Assembly: GCA_024742305.1 (NCBI GenBank)
Contig: JANSYQ010000001.1
Coordinates: 1 to 64,000, forward strand
Direction: 5' to 3'
DNA from: a bacterium
GTDB taxonomy: Bacteria > Bacteroidota > Bacteroidia > Flavobacteriales_D > Crocinitomicaceae
Length of the DNA stretch: 64,000 nucleotides
Below, in pieces: positions 24,414 through 33,512 of this stretch (its first letter is position 1; the number at the start of each line of letters is the position of its first letter). Made by a program: the position numbers and the translations under genes. The notes under the pieces were generated by a model that was not told the DNA's origin, ran no database searches, and saw only the letters and a program-made list of their open reading frames with translations.

Positions 24414-25124
24414 TTATTGTTCTAAAGGTTCCTCCGCGTTGCGGATGATTTCGATCCATTGATCTACCGATTTTGCGTCCTCAATGCGTTGCTCTCCTGA
24501 CCGTGTTCTGCGAAGGGCGATAAGTGTTCCGCCGGATTGAAGTGCCTTGCCAAAGTCATGGGCGATGGAGCGAATGTACGTTCCCTTGCTACAAGAAATC
24601 TCGAAATCTACCTCTGGAAAGCGGGAGGCGTCAATGGTGAAGTCGGAAATCGTGATTCGATTGGTTTTTAGCTTGACTTCTTTGCCTGCTCTCGCGAGAT
24701 CGTAAGCACGTCTACCATCGACTTGTTTTGCTGAAAAGATCGGAGGCATTTGATCCTGCTCTCCAATGAGAGCAGTTCTGACTCCTTCCATAAGGTCCTT
24801 GTCGATGTGCTCGGTTGGAAATTCTTGATCGTATTCTGTTTCGAGATCGTAGGAAGGTGTCGTTTTGCCCAAAAGGATCGTTCCTGTGTAGGTTTTTTCT
24901 CCGGCTTGCAAGGTCTCGATTAACTTGGTGTTTTTTCCGGTGCAAATCACTAAAACGCCGGTTGCTAATGGATCCAAGGTGCCCGCATGTCCAACTTTTA
25001 TCTTTTTGACGTTTAGTTTCTGCTTCAAGTTCCAGCGCAACTTGTTCACGACATCGAAGGACGTCCAGTTTAGGGGTTTGTCGACAATGAGCGTTTTGCC
25101 TTCTTTAAATTCCTGAATGTTCAT
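24414..25124 (-). CDS. truB: tRNA pseudouridine-55 synthase
   Basis: The 236-residue enzyme isomerises uridine 55 of tRNAs to pseudouridine. The family motif VGHAGTLDPLATGVL holds the catalytic Asp (D51), and FEISCSKGTYIRSIAHDFG is the second signature. Length is at the short end of the family because no C-terminal PUA extension is present. The start MNIQEFKEGKTLIVDKPLNW places the KPxGWTSF loop correctly. It is separated from uppP by the 620-base repeat array, which interrupts the usual tight gene order. Confidence 0.95.
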   Translation of the reverse strand: MNIQEFKEGKTLIVDKPLNWTSFDVVNKLRWNLKQKLNVKKIKVGHAGTLDPLATGVLVICTGKNTKLIETLQAGEKTYTGTILLGKTTPSYDLETEYDQEFPTEHIDKDLMEGVRTALIGEQDQMPPIFSAKQVDGRRAYDLARAGKEVKLKTNRITISDFTIDASRFPEVDFEISCSKGTYIRSIAHDFGKALQSGGTLIALRRTRSGEQRIEDAKSVDQWIEIIRNAEEPLEQ

Positions 25125-25744
25125 TGGTTCTTGGATTGCCGCAAAGCTATAAATATTGTCTTATTTAACCGCGAGGATCGCAACACCTCGAGAGGCTCCA
25201 TGCGAGTGGGTGCGAGGAAGATTATGGTTTAACACCGATAGTGGACGCAAGGAATCGAACAAGTTCGATTAGCGAATTAGAAGTTGATAGAATAAAGAAA
25301 AAGTGCGTCTTTCGTATTTGATCTAGGAGCGAGATTAACTACCGGCACAGCGAATGGTCTCGTGTCTTTTTAACCGCCAAGGACGCTAAGAACGCAAAGG
25401 AATTCCCAATGTGTCTAATTCTTGGTGGACGCAAGGAATCGAGCAAGTTCGATTAACGAATTAGAAGTTGATAGAATAAAGAAAAAGTGCGTCGATTGTC
25501 TTTGATCTAGAAGCCAGGTTAACTGCCCGTACGGCGAACGGTCTCGTGTCTTTTTAACCGCCAAGGACGCTAGGAACGCAAAGGTATAATCCCAAAGTGT
25601 TTAATTTTTGGTGAACGCAAGGAATTGAACGAGTTCGATTAACGAATCAGCAGTTTTTTGAGTGTAGAAAAAATGAGTCTTTCGTATTTGATCTAGAAGC
25701 GAGTTTTCGAGCGGTCTAGTGTCTAGTGCCAAAGAACAATTTAA
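25125..25744. repeat. Tandem array of three 184-186-base repeats between uppP and truB
   Basis: No gene is seen. The unit starts GTGGACGCAAGGAAT at 25241, recurs at 25425 (184 bases on) and, more diverged, at 25611 (186 bases on), ending about 25735. Each copy contains a palindrome: AATCGAAC-AA-GTTCGATT in copy 1, AATCGAGC-AA-GTTCGATT in copy 2, AATTGAAC-GA-GTTCGATT in copy 3. The arm changes in copies 2 and 3 leave G-T pairs, so an RNA hairpin is kept. The units end with CCGCCAAGGACGCTAAGAACGCAAAG, a common Bacteroidetes intergenic sequence. Copies 1 and 2 are nearly identical, so the array is recent. Confidence 0.8.
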
Positions 25745-26827
25745 CTAGTACGGTTGATACGGCTGAGCTTGTATTATCCCCCAAATAATTGCTGCGATTC
25801 CTGCCGCGAAACAATAGAAGGCAAAGTATTTCAACTTGCTTTTCTTCACGAGGGAAATCATCCAAGTGCAGGCGAATAATCCTGTGATGAAGGCAGCAAG
25901 GAATCCTGCTCCGAGTACCATCATTGAGGTAGACTCAAAAGGTCGGATTTTCGCGAAATCATCTGTCATTACTTGTTCCACTTCTTTGTTATTTAACCCA
26001 GCTGTTTTGAGGTTTTCCTCGTAGCGCTGCCGCAAACTTTTGGTTTGACAAGAACAACTAACACCGAACTCTTTTAATTCTGCCCAATCGCGTTCTTTAG
26101 CGGTAATGATGGAAACTACTTTCTCGTCTTTAATTGATGGGATGTCGTCTTGTAACTCTTCTACAATCATTGCAGCGCGTGCCTTTTCACTTTTTGTCGA
26201 TTCCAATTCGCGCAATTCTAAGTAATCTTTGGTTTTTACAGCCATCGCACCTAGAATAAGAGGAACAACCATCAAGAAAGAGAACCGCGCAGCTCTTTGA
26301 CGATCAATTCCCAACAAGACCGACGTTCCAATGGTGGCACCTGAACGTGAAATACCAGGAAGAATGGCAATCGCTTGAGCGATACCGACGATGATAGCTT
26401 TTGAAATTGTTACTTTACCTTCCGTTGCACGAGCTCGGTCCGCCACAAATAATAACCCTCCGGTTACTATGAGCATAGCGCCCACAAGTCCGAGGTTCCC
26501 ACTGAAAAAGCCATCAATTTGATCTTCAAAAAGAATTCCAACCAAGGCAGCCGGAATCATGGAGATTACAATGAACAAGGAAAAGCGCGACTCCTCATTG
26601 TTCTTGAATTTAAATAAGCCCTTGAATATTTGGGCAATATCTTTTCTGAAAATAACTACGGTACTGAGGGCTGTAGCAAAATGCAAGACGATTGTCATGA
26701 GCAACCCTTCCTCAGGAACACTTCCCAAAACAGCTTTCCCCAATTCCAAGTGTCCGGAGCTACTGACCGGAAGAAATTCGGTAAGTCCCTGAATGACTCC
26801 AAGAACTATGGCTTCAACAAAACCCAT
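25745..26827 (-). CDS. uppP: Undecaprenyl-diphosphatase with a soluble insertion
   Basis: The inner-membrane enzyme recycles undecaprenyl pyrophosphate to the phosphate carrier used for peptidoglycan and O-antigen. It has the family motifs GVIQGLTEFLPVSSSGHLEL (residues 11-30) and GISRSGATIG (158-167) with the catalytic Glu/Ser/Arg residues. Typical members have about 265 residues; this one has 360 because of a charged insertion at about 200-297, containing CSCQTK at 258-263 and no membrane helix. The last three helices resume after it. It lies 7 bases after the DUF3098 gene in the ftsX cluster. Confidence 0.92.
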   Translation of the reverse strand: MGFVEAIVLGVIQGLTEFLPVSSSGHLELGKAVLGSVPEEGLLMTIVLHFATALSTVVIFRKDIAQIFKGLFKFKNNEESRFSLFIVISMIPAALVGILFEDQIDGFFSGNLGLVGAMLIVTGGLLFVADRARATEGKVTISKAIIVGIAQAIAILPGISRSGATIGTSVLLGIDRQRAARFSFLMVVPLILGAMAVKTKDYLELRELESTKSEKARAAMIVEELQDDIPSIKDEKVVSIITAKERDWAELKEFGVSCSCQTKSLRQRYEENLKTAGLNNKEVEQVMTDDFAKIRPFESTSMMVLGAGFLAAFITGLFACTWMISLVKKSKLKYFAFYCFAAGIAAIIWGIIQAQPYQPY

Positions 26828-26834
26828 GGATTAT

Positions 26835-27185
26835 CTACTCCTTATTTGCCTTTGAACGACGCATAATCGCGTAAGCAATGATAGCATATCCGATTACGAT
26901 GAGAATTGGAGCAAAAGTAATTCGCATTGGACTGAAAAGCGCCTCCTTATCAAATTTTGATGGATCATCGGTACCACCACCAATCATTAGTAGGAATCCG
27001 AGAACATTCACTGCCAATCCAATGAACAAGAACATGTAATTGTTTGCACTAAATGAGAAAGGCGCAGTTTTGCTATACTCCAACAAGTTTACTTCACCTT
27101 GGTTATTCTTTGGTGCTGATGCAGACGTTTCCTCTTTTCCGATAAGGGCTTCGTCCAATGTATCTTTCGCTCTTTTTTTGCTCAT
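26835..27185 (-). CDS. DUF3098 membrane protein
   Basis: The start MSKKRAKDTLDEALIGKEET at 27185 gives 116 residues; a longer frame begins 24 bases upstream but overlaps the end of ftsX. Two membrane helices (about residues 52-70 and 87-108) and the pattern FLLMIGGGTDDPSKF are typical of DUF3098 proteins found between ftsX and uppP throughout Bacteroidetes. The function is unknown; the constant position beside ftsX suggests a role in the cell envelope or division. It begins 10 bases after the ftsX stop. Confidence 0.8.
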   Translation of the reverse strand: MSKKRAKDTLDEALIGKEETSASAPKNNQGEVNLLEYSKTAPFSFSANNYMFLFIGLAVNVLGFLLMIGGGTDDPSKFDKEALFSPMRITFAPILIVIGYAIIAYAIMRRSKANKE

Positions 27186-27195
27186 AGAGCCAAAT

Positions 27196-28083
27196 TTAAT
27201 ACAAATCATCCAATTTCATCCTCAAATATTTGTTAAGTGCGAAATACGTGGACACCATTGTGATGATAATCCCTGAAACCACTAACAATACGAAGATGAT
27301 TCCGAACAATTGTAAGTCGAAAGATATTTGATAGGTCGTTAAGATATTTTCCAAGGCAAACACCAGTACAAGAAGGATCGCCATTCCGATAACGGCGCTT
27401 ATAAGTCCCATTCCGATAGATTGCCAAATAAACGGTTTGCGAATATAGCGAGAGGTGGCTCCCACCAACTGCATCGTTTTAATGGAGAAACGTCGCGAAT
27501 AGAGCGCTAGGCGGATCGTATTATTGATCATAGCAACGGCTATAATTATCAGTAATAAGGCCACGGCTCCGAATAGCGCGGTTATTTGTTTGAACCCAAG
27601 ATTGACATCCATCACCATGCTTTCCTGATAGTGGATTTCAAAAACGCGATCACCATAAGCTGACATGATTTTCGCTTTTAGTTCCTCCATACCTTCCAGG
27701 GTGGCGTATTGTTCCTTTGGTTTGTAGGTGATACTTGAAGGAATGATCTGCTCTCCCTCGTACCACTCTTTGAGTTCGTTTTTTTCGTCTTGATTGAACA
27801 ACTCTTCCAATGCACGATCTTCCGGAACATAGGTTAAATCACTGAATTCGTTCCAGGTTTTGAGCTCTTGCTCTATTTGCTTGATGTCAGCATCGTTCAA
27901 TTCTGGGTTGAAGAAAATATCGGCTGCTACACTTTCTCGAGCTTGCGTTTGAAGATTGTCGAGTCCCATGTAACCACCAAACACTCCCCCAATGAGAAAC
28001 AGCACTAAGGAAATCCCAATGATGGTAGACACGTAGCTTGTACGTAATCCACGACGGGTACTATTATCTCCAGTTTTCTTCAT
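27196..28083 (-). CDS. ftsX: Cell division protein FtsX
   Basis: The 295-residue permease-type protein works with the ATPase FtsE, not seen in this window, to couple the divisome to septal peptidoglycan hydrolases. It has the expected layout: one N-terminal helix (residues 17-38), a large extracytoplasmic loop of about 120 residues, then three membrane helices (GFKQITALFGAVALLLIIIA, SIGMGLISAVIGMAILLVLV and the C-terminal FGIIFVLLVVSGIIITMV). The LYSRRFSIKTMQLVGATSRY segment is a family signature. It begins the conserved DUF3098-uppP-truB-queA run. Confidence 0.9.
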   Translation of the reverse strand: MKKTGDNSTRRGLRTSYVSTIIGISLVLFLIGGVFGGYMGLDNLQTQARESVAADIFFNPELNDADIKQIEQELKTWNEFSDLTYVPEDRALEELFNQDEKNELKEWYEGEQIIPSSITYKPKEQYATLEGMEELKAKIMSAYGDRVFEIHYQESMVMDVNLGFKQITALFGAVALLLIIIAVAMINNTIRLALYSRRFSIKTMQLVGATSRYIRKPFIWQSIGMGLISAVIGMAILLVLVFALENILTTYQISFDLQLFGIIFVLLVVSGIIITMVSTYFALNKYLRMKLDDLY

Positions 28084-28099
28084 AGATCAAATTTACGGA

Positions 28100-28277
28100 A
28101 AGACTTTACTGAGAAATTAGGTTGAAGTAGGAGTTTTAAAATGCAGATTGTTGATTGCTGATTGATAAGAGAGAAAGAGAAAAGTGAGAAGGCATAAGTC
28201 TACGTCCACTTTTGACCTTTCACTGATCTCTTCTTACCATTTTCACTAATCTCTTCTTACTTCTTGCCATCCGTAAA
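28100..28277. repeat. Intergenic purine/pyrimidine repeats
   Basis: No gene is seen. The region carries AAAGAGAAAAGTGAGAAGG on one strand, TTTTGACCTTTCACTGATCT facing it, and a local repeat CACTxATCTCTTCTTAC at about 28218 and 28245. A copy of AGTGAAAxGTCAAAAGT lies here on the minus strand and another on the plus strand after the AraC gene (29285-29301). Confidence 0.4.
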
Positions 28278-28358
28278 ATGTGTTATTTCTGCCTTTCTTT
28301 GTGTTTTTCACGTTTGTTGGAACGACGTAGATTTGTGATATTAGAATCAAATTACTGT

Positions 28359-29267
28359 ATGTCAGATCAAATTATTCATATCACCAACCTCAGTCAAGCA
28401 CATGAAATGTTGGGTATTGCTCCTCCCAAGCATCCGCTGATTTCCATTATCCATTGGGAGGATTTGACACCTCCAACCGAGAAAACGTTGGTGCGTTATA
28501 TGAGCGACTTTTACACTGTGATGATGAAGGATGCTGATTGTGGCTTACAGTACGGACGTCATTATTACGATTTTGACGAGGGACTGCTGACATTTATTGG
28601 TCCGAAGCAGGTTTTCTCTACGACAAATGAGAACTTTAGTGAAACCGGCTGGATGTTGGCGTTTCACCCTGATTTGATTCGTCAATCGAACCTTGGGAAG
28701 AACATTGGCAACTATTCATTCTTCAGCTATGATGTCCACGAGGCTTTGCATTTATCGGACAAGGAAGAAGAAATCTTAAACGACTGCATCGCCAAGTTAG
28801 AGTTTGAATTGGAGCAAAATATTGATGCACACAGCAAGAATCTACTGGTTTCTAATATCGAGTTGTTATTGAATTATTGCAATCGTTTTTATGAACGTCA
28901 GTTCCACACTAGAGCCACGAGTCATAGTGATGTAGTATCCAATGTAGAGCGTTTGATCAAAGGTTACTACGAAGATGGCTTGCAGTTGAGGGATGGAACA
29001 CCTTCCATTCAATATTTGGCTAATGAGGTGAACTTGTCGGCAAACTATCTCAGCGATTTACTGAAAAAAGAAACGGGGCGCAACACAAAGGAGCACATCA
29101 ATCATTTTGTGGTGGATCGTGCGAAAACTATTTTGCTTAATTCGGAAAGCAACGTGAGCGAGATTGCGTATGACTTAGGATTTAATTATCCGCACTATTT
29201 CAGTCGAATGTTTAAGAAAGAAACGGGTATGACACCTCAGAAATACCGCGAGCAACATTTGAATTAG
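28359..29267 (+). CDS. AraC family transcriptional regulator
   Basis: From ATG 28359 (MSDQIIHITNLSQAHEMLG) the protein has 302 residues; an upstream frame extends 27 residues but is Cys- and Arg-rich without any feature, so it is set aside. Residues 1-190 are a ligand-binding or dimerisation region of the cupin type. Residues about 200-300 carry two AraC helix-turn-helix units: SANYLSDLLKKETGRNTKEH and EIAYDLGFNYPHYFSRMFKK. It is separated from ftsX by a repeat region and from the T9SS protein gene by 117 bases, so its target is not obvious. Family certainty is high. Confidence 0.88.
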   Translation: MSDQIIHITNLSQAHEMLGIAPPKHPLISIIHWEDLTPPTEKTLVRYMSDFYTVMMKDADCGLQYGRHYYDFDEGLLTFIGPKQVFSTTNENFSETGWMLAFHPDLIRQSNLGKNIGNYSFFSYDVHEALHLSDKEEEILNDCIAKLEFELEQNIDAHSKNLLVSNIELLLNYCNRFYERQFHTRATSHSDVVSNVERLIKGYYEDGLQLRDGTPSIQYLANEVNLSANYLSDLLKKETGRNTKEHINHFVVDRAKTILLNSESNVSEIAYDLGFNYPHYFSRMFKKETGMTPQKYREQHLN

Positions 29268-29384
29268 GGGGAAACTCAGGGATAAGTGAAAAGTCAAAAG
29301 TAAAAGGGGTATTCCAACTACTCGCTTCTCACTTCTCTCTTATCACTCGTAATAATCGTATCTTGGTGGTCTAAACTATTGAAC

Positions 29385-31139
29385 ATGAAGACGCTTTTTA
29401 CCCTACTTTTCTTTTCCCTAGCTGCCAATGTGTTTGGGCAAGTTTCGTTTACAATCATCGAACCGGCTTCTATTGCTGGGGGATACAATTTTACGAGCAA
29501 CGGTGATGGTACCGATTGGGGACTTCCCGATCTTTTAAATCCTGCCGATGCCATACTAGACACCTGCGTTATTGCCGAGGACGGAACCCCAGGCTTAAAC
29601 GCTCAAGGCATTCCATTTTCGTATGAGGCTTGTGGTCCCATAACTAATAACATTGCTGGTAAAATTGCAGTAGTGTATCGTTACGATGGTTCATCAAGCA
29701 ACGTTTGCTGGTACGCTGAGAAGATTTTGAACTGTCAAAACGCGGGTGCCATTGGTGTGATTATGATCAACCGAGAAGATGTACTTATTGATGTTCCCGG
29801 TGTTAATGGAGGTCCGCAATGTAACATTCCATTTGCTTTCATTTCTTCTTCTGATGGAGCTGTTTTACGCGAGCGATTGGAAGCTGGAGATGATGTAATC
29901 GCTTTTCTTGGAAACAAGTCGGGACTTTACACGGACGATGCCGGATTGACCTCAGAAAGTACTGTTGCCCCTATTATCGCTTCTACTTCGTCCTTAATTG
30001 CCCAAGACGATACAGAATTCGGTTTCGATGTGGGAGCAAGCGTTTTTAATTTCGGAAGCGCCGATCAAAATAATGTTTCCTTAACCGCTACTGTAACGGG
30101 ACCGGCAGGAACGTGGACAGAAACAGCTGGACCTTATTCAATTATGGCTGGTGACACCTTGGATATTTACACAGGCGGAACCAACAATATTCCCGCTTTT
30201 TCCTTTACAAACTACCCGAATGGAAGGTACACCTTAACGTATGAAGTTGATCTCGGTATTCCCGATTCTTCCGATTTTGACAATACACTCAGTTATGACT
30301 TTGTGATTTCAGACGATGTCATTACCTACTCGTCTGTTGACACCTTAACCGGAATTCCAATACCGAGCGCAAACTACAGAGCAGCCAATTCAGGTTCCTT
30401 CCAATCCTGTCAGCACTTTAGGGATCCAAATGCCAGTCGTCTCGGAGCACGAGGAATGTATTTCTCAGCAGTGACTGGATACGATTCGGGAGTTACTTTG
30501 GATGGAGAAGAAATTCCAATTACGCTCTATCAATGGGACGATCAATTCACCGATTTGAACGATCCAAACCTCGATTTTGCCAACTTGAATGCAGTAGCCT
30601 TTGGTTTTTACTATTATCCGAGTGACTTGCAGGGCGAAACTGTTTATGCTGAATTCGACACTCCAGTGCAATTGGTAGATAATCAGCGCTATTTGGCGTG
30701 TGTGCAAATCAACAATGCCGATGTCTTCCTTGGACACGATACCCGCATTGATTATACTTCTACCATTGGACTAAACTTGCAACCACAAACACCCAATCAA
30801 AGTGATAATGGATTTTTTGCCCTTGGTTTTGGAGAAGACCTCTCACCAGCCATTGGTCTGCGCGTAATGGACGCCGCTTTATTGGATGTCGACGAAGTAA
30901 CCCTTAAAAATGGAACTGTTTACCCGAATCCTGCAAGCGAGGTACTCGTGGTAAAACCGGGAACCAATGCACCTGCACACGTCCAAGTTTCGGATATGAG
31001 CGGAAGGATCGTAATGACGAAATCCATTCCAAGCGAGGGAAGTTCGCTCGATATTTCCTCGTTAACTACGGGGGCGTACACGGTAACGATTCTGACGGAA
31101 AATCAACAAAACGAGACCTTTAAAGTGCTCATTCGGTAG
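29385..31139 (+). CDS. T9SS type A sorting-domain protein with PA-like domain
   Basis: From ATG 29385 (MKTLFTLLFFSLAANVFG) the protein has 584 residues: a signal peptide, then at about 85-165 a protease-associated (PA) domain pattern (NNIAGKIAVVYRYDGSSSNV, AGAIGVIMIN). Two beta-rich domains follow, and the last 85 residues form a T9SS type A sorting domain with YPNPASEVLVV and MSGRIVM. The protein should be exported through the outer membrane by type IX secretion and attached to the cell surface or released. PA domains usually sit beside a catalytic protease domain, which is not apparent here. A TTG two codons upstream is rejected. Confidence 0.8.
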   Translation: MKTLFTLLFFSLAANVFGQVSFTIIEPASIAGGYNFTSNGDGTDWGLPDLLNPADAILDTCVIAEDGTPGLNAQGIPFSYEACGPITNNIAGKIAVVYRYDGSSSNVCWYAEKILNCQNAGAIGVIMINREDVLIDVPGVNGGPQCNIPFAFISSSDGAVLRERLEAGDDVIAFLGNKSGLYTDDAGLTSESTVAPIIASTSSLIAQDDTEFGFDVGASVFNFGSADQNNVSLTATVTGPAGTWTETAGPYSIMAGDTLDIYTGGTNNIPAFSFTNYPNGRYTLTYEVDLGIPDSSDFDNTLSYDFVISDDVITYSSVDTLTGIPIPSANYRAANSGSFQSCQHFRDPNASRLGARGMYFSAVTGYDSGVTLDGEEIPITLYQWDDQFTDLNDPNLDFANLNAVAFGFYYYPSDLQGETVYAEFDTPVQLVDNQRYLACVQINNADVFLGHDTRIDYTSTIGLNLQPQTPNQSDNGFFALGFGEDLSPAIGLRVMDAALLDVDEVTLKNGTVYPNPASEVLVVKPGTNAPAHVQVSDMSGRIVMTKSIPSEGSSLDISSLTTGAYTVTILTENQQNETFKVLIR

Positions 31140-31244
31140 GAATAAGTAAAAAGTGTTAGTTCTTCATTGATCTGTGTTGATGGTCTGAAAATCAATTGAC
31201 TTCCTTTGTAGTGTTGAAAATAAAATCTAACTAAAAAACACGAT

Positions 31245-32300
31245 ATGCAAACGATCGATAATACAAAACCAGTAATGGTGACAGGAGCTACGGGATATGT
31301 AGCCGGAAGATTGGTTGAGAAATTACTTTCAGAGGGAGTCACGGTACATGCCGCAGTTCGAACACCGGATAATAAGGAGAAAACGAAGTACTTAGATGCT
31401 TTAGCAGAGAAACTTCCAGGCGATATAAAATACTTTAAAGCTGACCTCTTGGATGAAGGCTCTTACGACGAAGCGATGGCAGGTTGTGAAGTGGTGTATC
31501 ATACAGCATCGCCCTTCGCTTTGCAGGTTGATGATCCTCAGAAAGATTTGATTGATCCAGCATTGAAAGGAACACGCAATGTTTTGGAATCTGCGAACAG
31601 AACCGAAAGCGTTAAGCGTGTGGTTGTTACAAGTAGTTGTGCTGCCATTTATGGCGATTCGAAAGATGTACTGGACATGCCCAATCAACAGTTGAAAGAG
31701 AACATTTGGAATACGACTTCATCGTTGGAACATCAGCCTTACTCTTATTCGAAAACGTTAGCGGAGAGAGAGGCTTGGAAAATTGCCGAGGAACAAGATC
31801 GCTGGCGATTGGTAACTATCAATCCATCGTTTGTGTTAGGACCGGGAATCAACCCGCACGCAACGTCTGAGTCATACGGAATCATGAAGCAAATTGCTAA
31901 AGGAGACTTTAAAATGGGAGCACCTGAATTCAATATTGGTTGCATTGATGTACGCGATTTGGCCGAGGCTCATTACAAGGCAGGAACAATGCCTGACGCT
32001 GAAGGAAGACACATTATTTCTGCACACGATTCTAGTTTCGGAGAGCTTGCTTCTATCATTAAAAACGAGTATCCCAACTATCCAATTGGAACGAAAAAGA
32101 TTCCAAAGTTTATGATTTGGCTCATGGCTCCATCGGTGGGTATGACACGAAAAATGGTGTCGAAGAACATTGGGTACCCTTGGAGTGCAGACAATTCCAA
32201 AAGCATTGAAAAATTGAAGATGAATTACCGTCCTTTGAATGAGACTGTAGTAGAATTCTTTGAGTCTTTGAGAGATGCTGGAGTGATAGAGAAGAAGTAA
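31245..32300 (+). CDS. NAD(P)-dependent short-chain reductase (dihydroflavonol-4-reductase type)
   Basis: The 351-residue protein is an extended short-chain dehydrogenase: VMVTGATGYVAGRLVEKLLS is the nucleotide-binding motif, TSSCAAIYG holds the catalytic Ser/Thr, and YSYSKTLAE supplies Tyr and Lys. Proteins of this group reduce aldehydes or ketones with NADPH; no substrate can be assigned. It is probably cytoplasmic and stands alone, with a divergent arrangement towards the DUF1573 gene. The ATG at 31245 starts the family-like N terminus. Confidence 0.85.
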   Translation: MQTIDNTKPVMVTGATGYVAGRLVEKLLSEGVTVHAAVRTPDNKEKTKYLDALAEKLPGDIKYFKADLLDEGSYDEAMAGCEVVYHTASPFALQVDDPQKDLIDPALKGTRNVLESANRTESVKRVVVTSSCAAIYGDSKDVLDMPNQQLKENIWNTTSSLEHQPYSYSKTLAEREAWKIAEEQDRWRLVTINPSFVLGPGINPHATSESYGIMKQIAKGDFKMGAPEFNIGCIDVRDLAEAHYKAGTMPDAEGRHIISAHDSSFGELASIIKNEYPNYPIGTKKIPKFMIWLMAPSVGMTRKMVSKNIGYPWSADNSKSIEKLKMNYRPLNETVVEFFESLRDAGVIEKK

Positions 32301-32374
32301 AAATAGACTCTAGATGTTAGACTTCTAGGCGCTAGAATGACTTTAAGAGTTAGTGTAATGCTTGCTCTTTTTGT

Positions 32375-33439
32375 TTATTTACCCGGCTGCGGATCAACAT
32401 TCTTAACGTATCCTTTCACACGCAGCATAACAACTTCTTGTGGTGCATTGGACGATACAGTGATTGATTTATTTATCGGGCCTATGCGCTTTGTGTCGTA
32501 TCTCACCTTGATTACGCCTCTTTCTCCCGGTTCAATGGGTTCTTTGGGCCATGAAGCGACCAAACAACCGCAACTCGTTTTGCACCATTTGATAATCAAC
32601 GGTTCGTCTCCATCATTTTCAAAGAAAAACTCAAATCTTCCATCGCCAGATTTGTCCACGAACTTGTGGAGCGTCAAGGAATCGAATTGAATGGATGGAG
32701 TCCCAACGGAAATTAGTCTCCCGGAGTAATCAATTTTTGTTGACCGATATGATCTTCGACTTCCTTCATTCGTTTCAAAGGCGACAGAACCTTCATATTG
32801 ATTGAGCAAATGTTCTGTTTTCAAGGAAAATTGGAGCTCCTTCGTGTGCCCCGGCATGATTTTTATCGGGTATTCATTTAAACAATCAAGTTGCGAATTT
32901 GTTCCATAGCGATACGGACGATTGATGGTGACAGGATCTGTACCACCATTGTAAAAAGCTCCGGAAAAAAGAATGGAATCTCCTCTATTTACTGTTGGAA
33001 GTAGCACATCCTCCGCAGTAAGCTTGCCGTAATTAAAGTCGATCTCACAGAAGATATTGAGGTGCTGCACCACGTCTGAGTTTTCGAATTCGATGCTAAA
33101 ACTATTGTCGAACAAACCCGTGACTTCTGAATACAATTCTCTTTTCGTGAAGAAAAGCGTATCTCTTTGGCCGGGATAAATGACTTTCAGCTTTTTGGGA
33201 TTGTAAAATCGGTAAATGGTGTGGCTGCTTGTCTTGTTGGAATATACCGTGTCCAAAATAATCTTCCGGTCGCTGCAGTTTACGAACGGAAAGAAGGCTG
33301 TGTCATCGTCTTTTTGATATTTCAAGCCTCTGTCAACATTGGAGTACTCGAAGCATAATTCTTGACCATTGTCGGGATGAGTGACTGCGGAAAGTTGGAA
33401 GCAGCAAAAGGATATCAAAAGGAAAAGTGCGTATTTCAT
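32375..33439 (-). CDS. Secreted DUF1573 protein
   Basis: The 354-residue protein has a signal peptide (MKYALFLLISFCCFQLSA) and a C-terminal DUF1573 immunoglobulin-like domain: FENDGDEPLIIKWCKTSCGC, PIEPGERGVIKVRYDTKRIG, ITVSSNAPQEVVMLRVKGYV. The CKTSCGC cysteines are the family signature. Such domains are common in exported proteins of this phylum; their role is unsettled. The preceding 200 residues are probably a second beta-sandwich. It is transcribed alone, with a 7-bp dyad (33441-33462) just before its start. Confidence 0.75.
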   Translation of the reverse strand: MKYALFLLISFCCFQLSAVTHPDNGQELCFEYSNVDRGLKYQKDDDTAFFPFVNCSDRKIILDTVYSNKTSSHTIYRFYNPKKLKVIYPGQRDTLFFTKRELYSEVTGLFDNSFSIEFENSDVVQHLNIFCEIDFNYGKLTAEDVLLPTVNRGDSILFSGAFYNGGTDPVTINRPYRYGTNSQLDCLNEYPIKIMPGHTKELQFSLKTEHLLNQYEGSVAFETNEGSRRSYRSTKIDYSGRLISVGTPSIQFDSLTLHKFVDKSGDGRFEFFFENDGDEPLIIKWCKTSCGCLVASWPKEPIEPGERGVIKVRYDTKRIGPINKSITVSSNAPQEVVMLRVKGYVKNVDPQPGK

Positions 33440-33440
33440 A

Positions 33441-33462
33441 GTTTCAAATTACGACTTGAAAC
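33441..33462 (-). promoter_or_regulatory. GTTTCAA-N8-TTGAAAC dyad before the DUF1573 gene
   Basis: GTTTCAA at 33441-33447 and TTGAAAC at 33456-33462 are perfect 7-bp inverted arms, spacer 8 bases, directly before the start codon at 33439. A regulator site or leader hairpin is possible; nothing else supports it. Confidence 0.25.
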
Positions 33463-33512
33463 TTTTGCATTTTGAACTATAACAGATAGTTAACAGTTAG
33501 AGATTAACTTGA

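Noticed and set aside
31765-31780. GCGGAGAGAGAGGCT resembling the tRNA-Ser 3' end, a possible second attachment site
   Set aside because: It lies within a reductase gene, to the right of the tRNA, and matches only about 12 bases of repeated GA; chance is enough.
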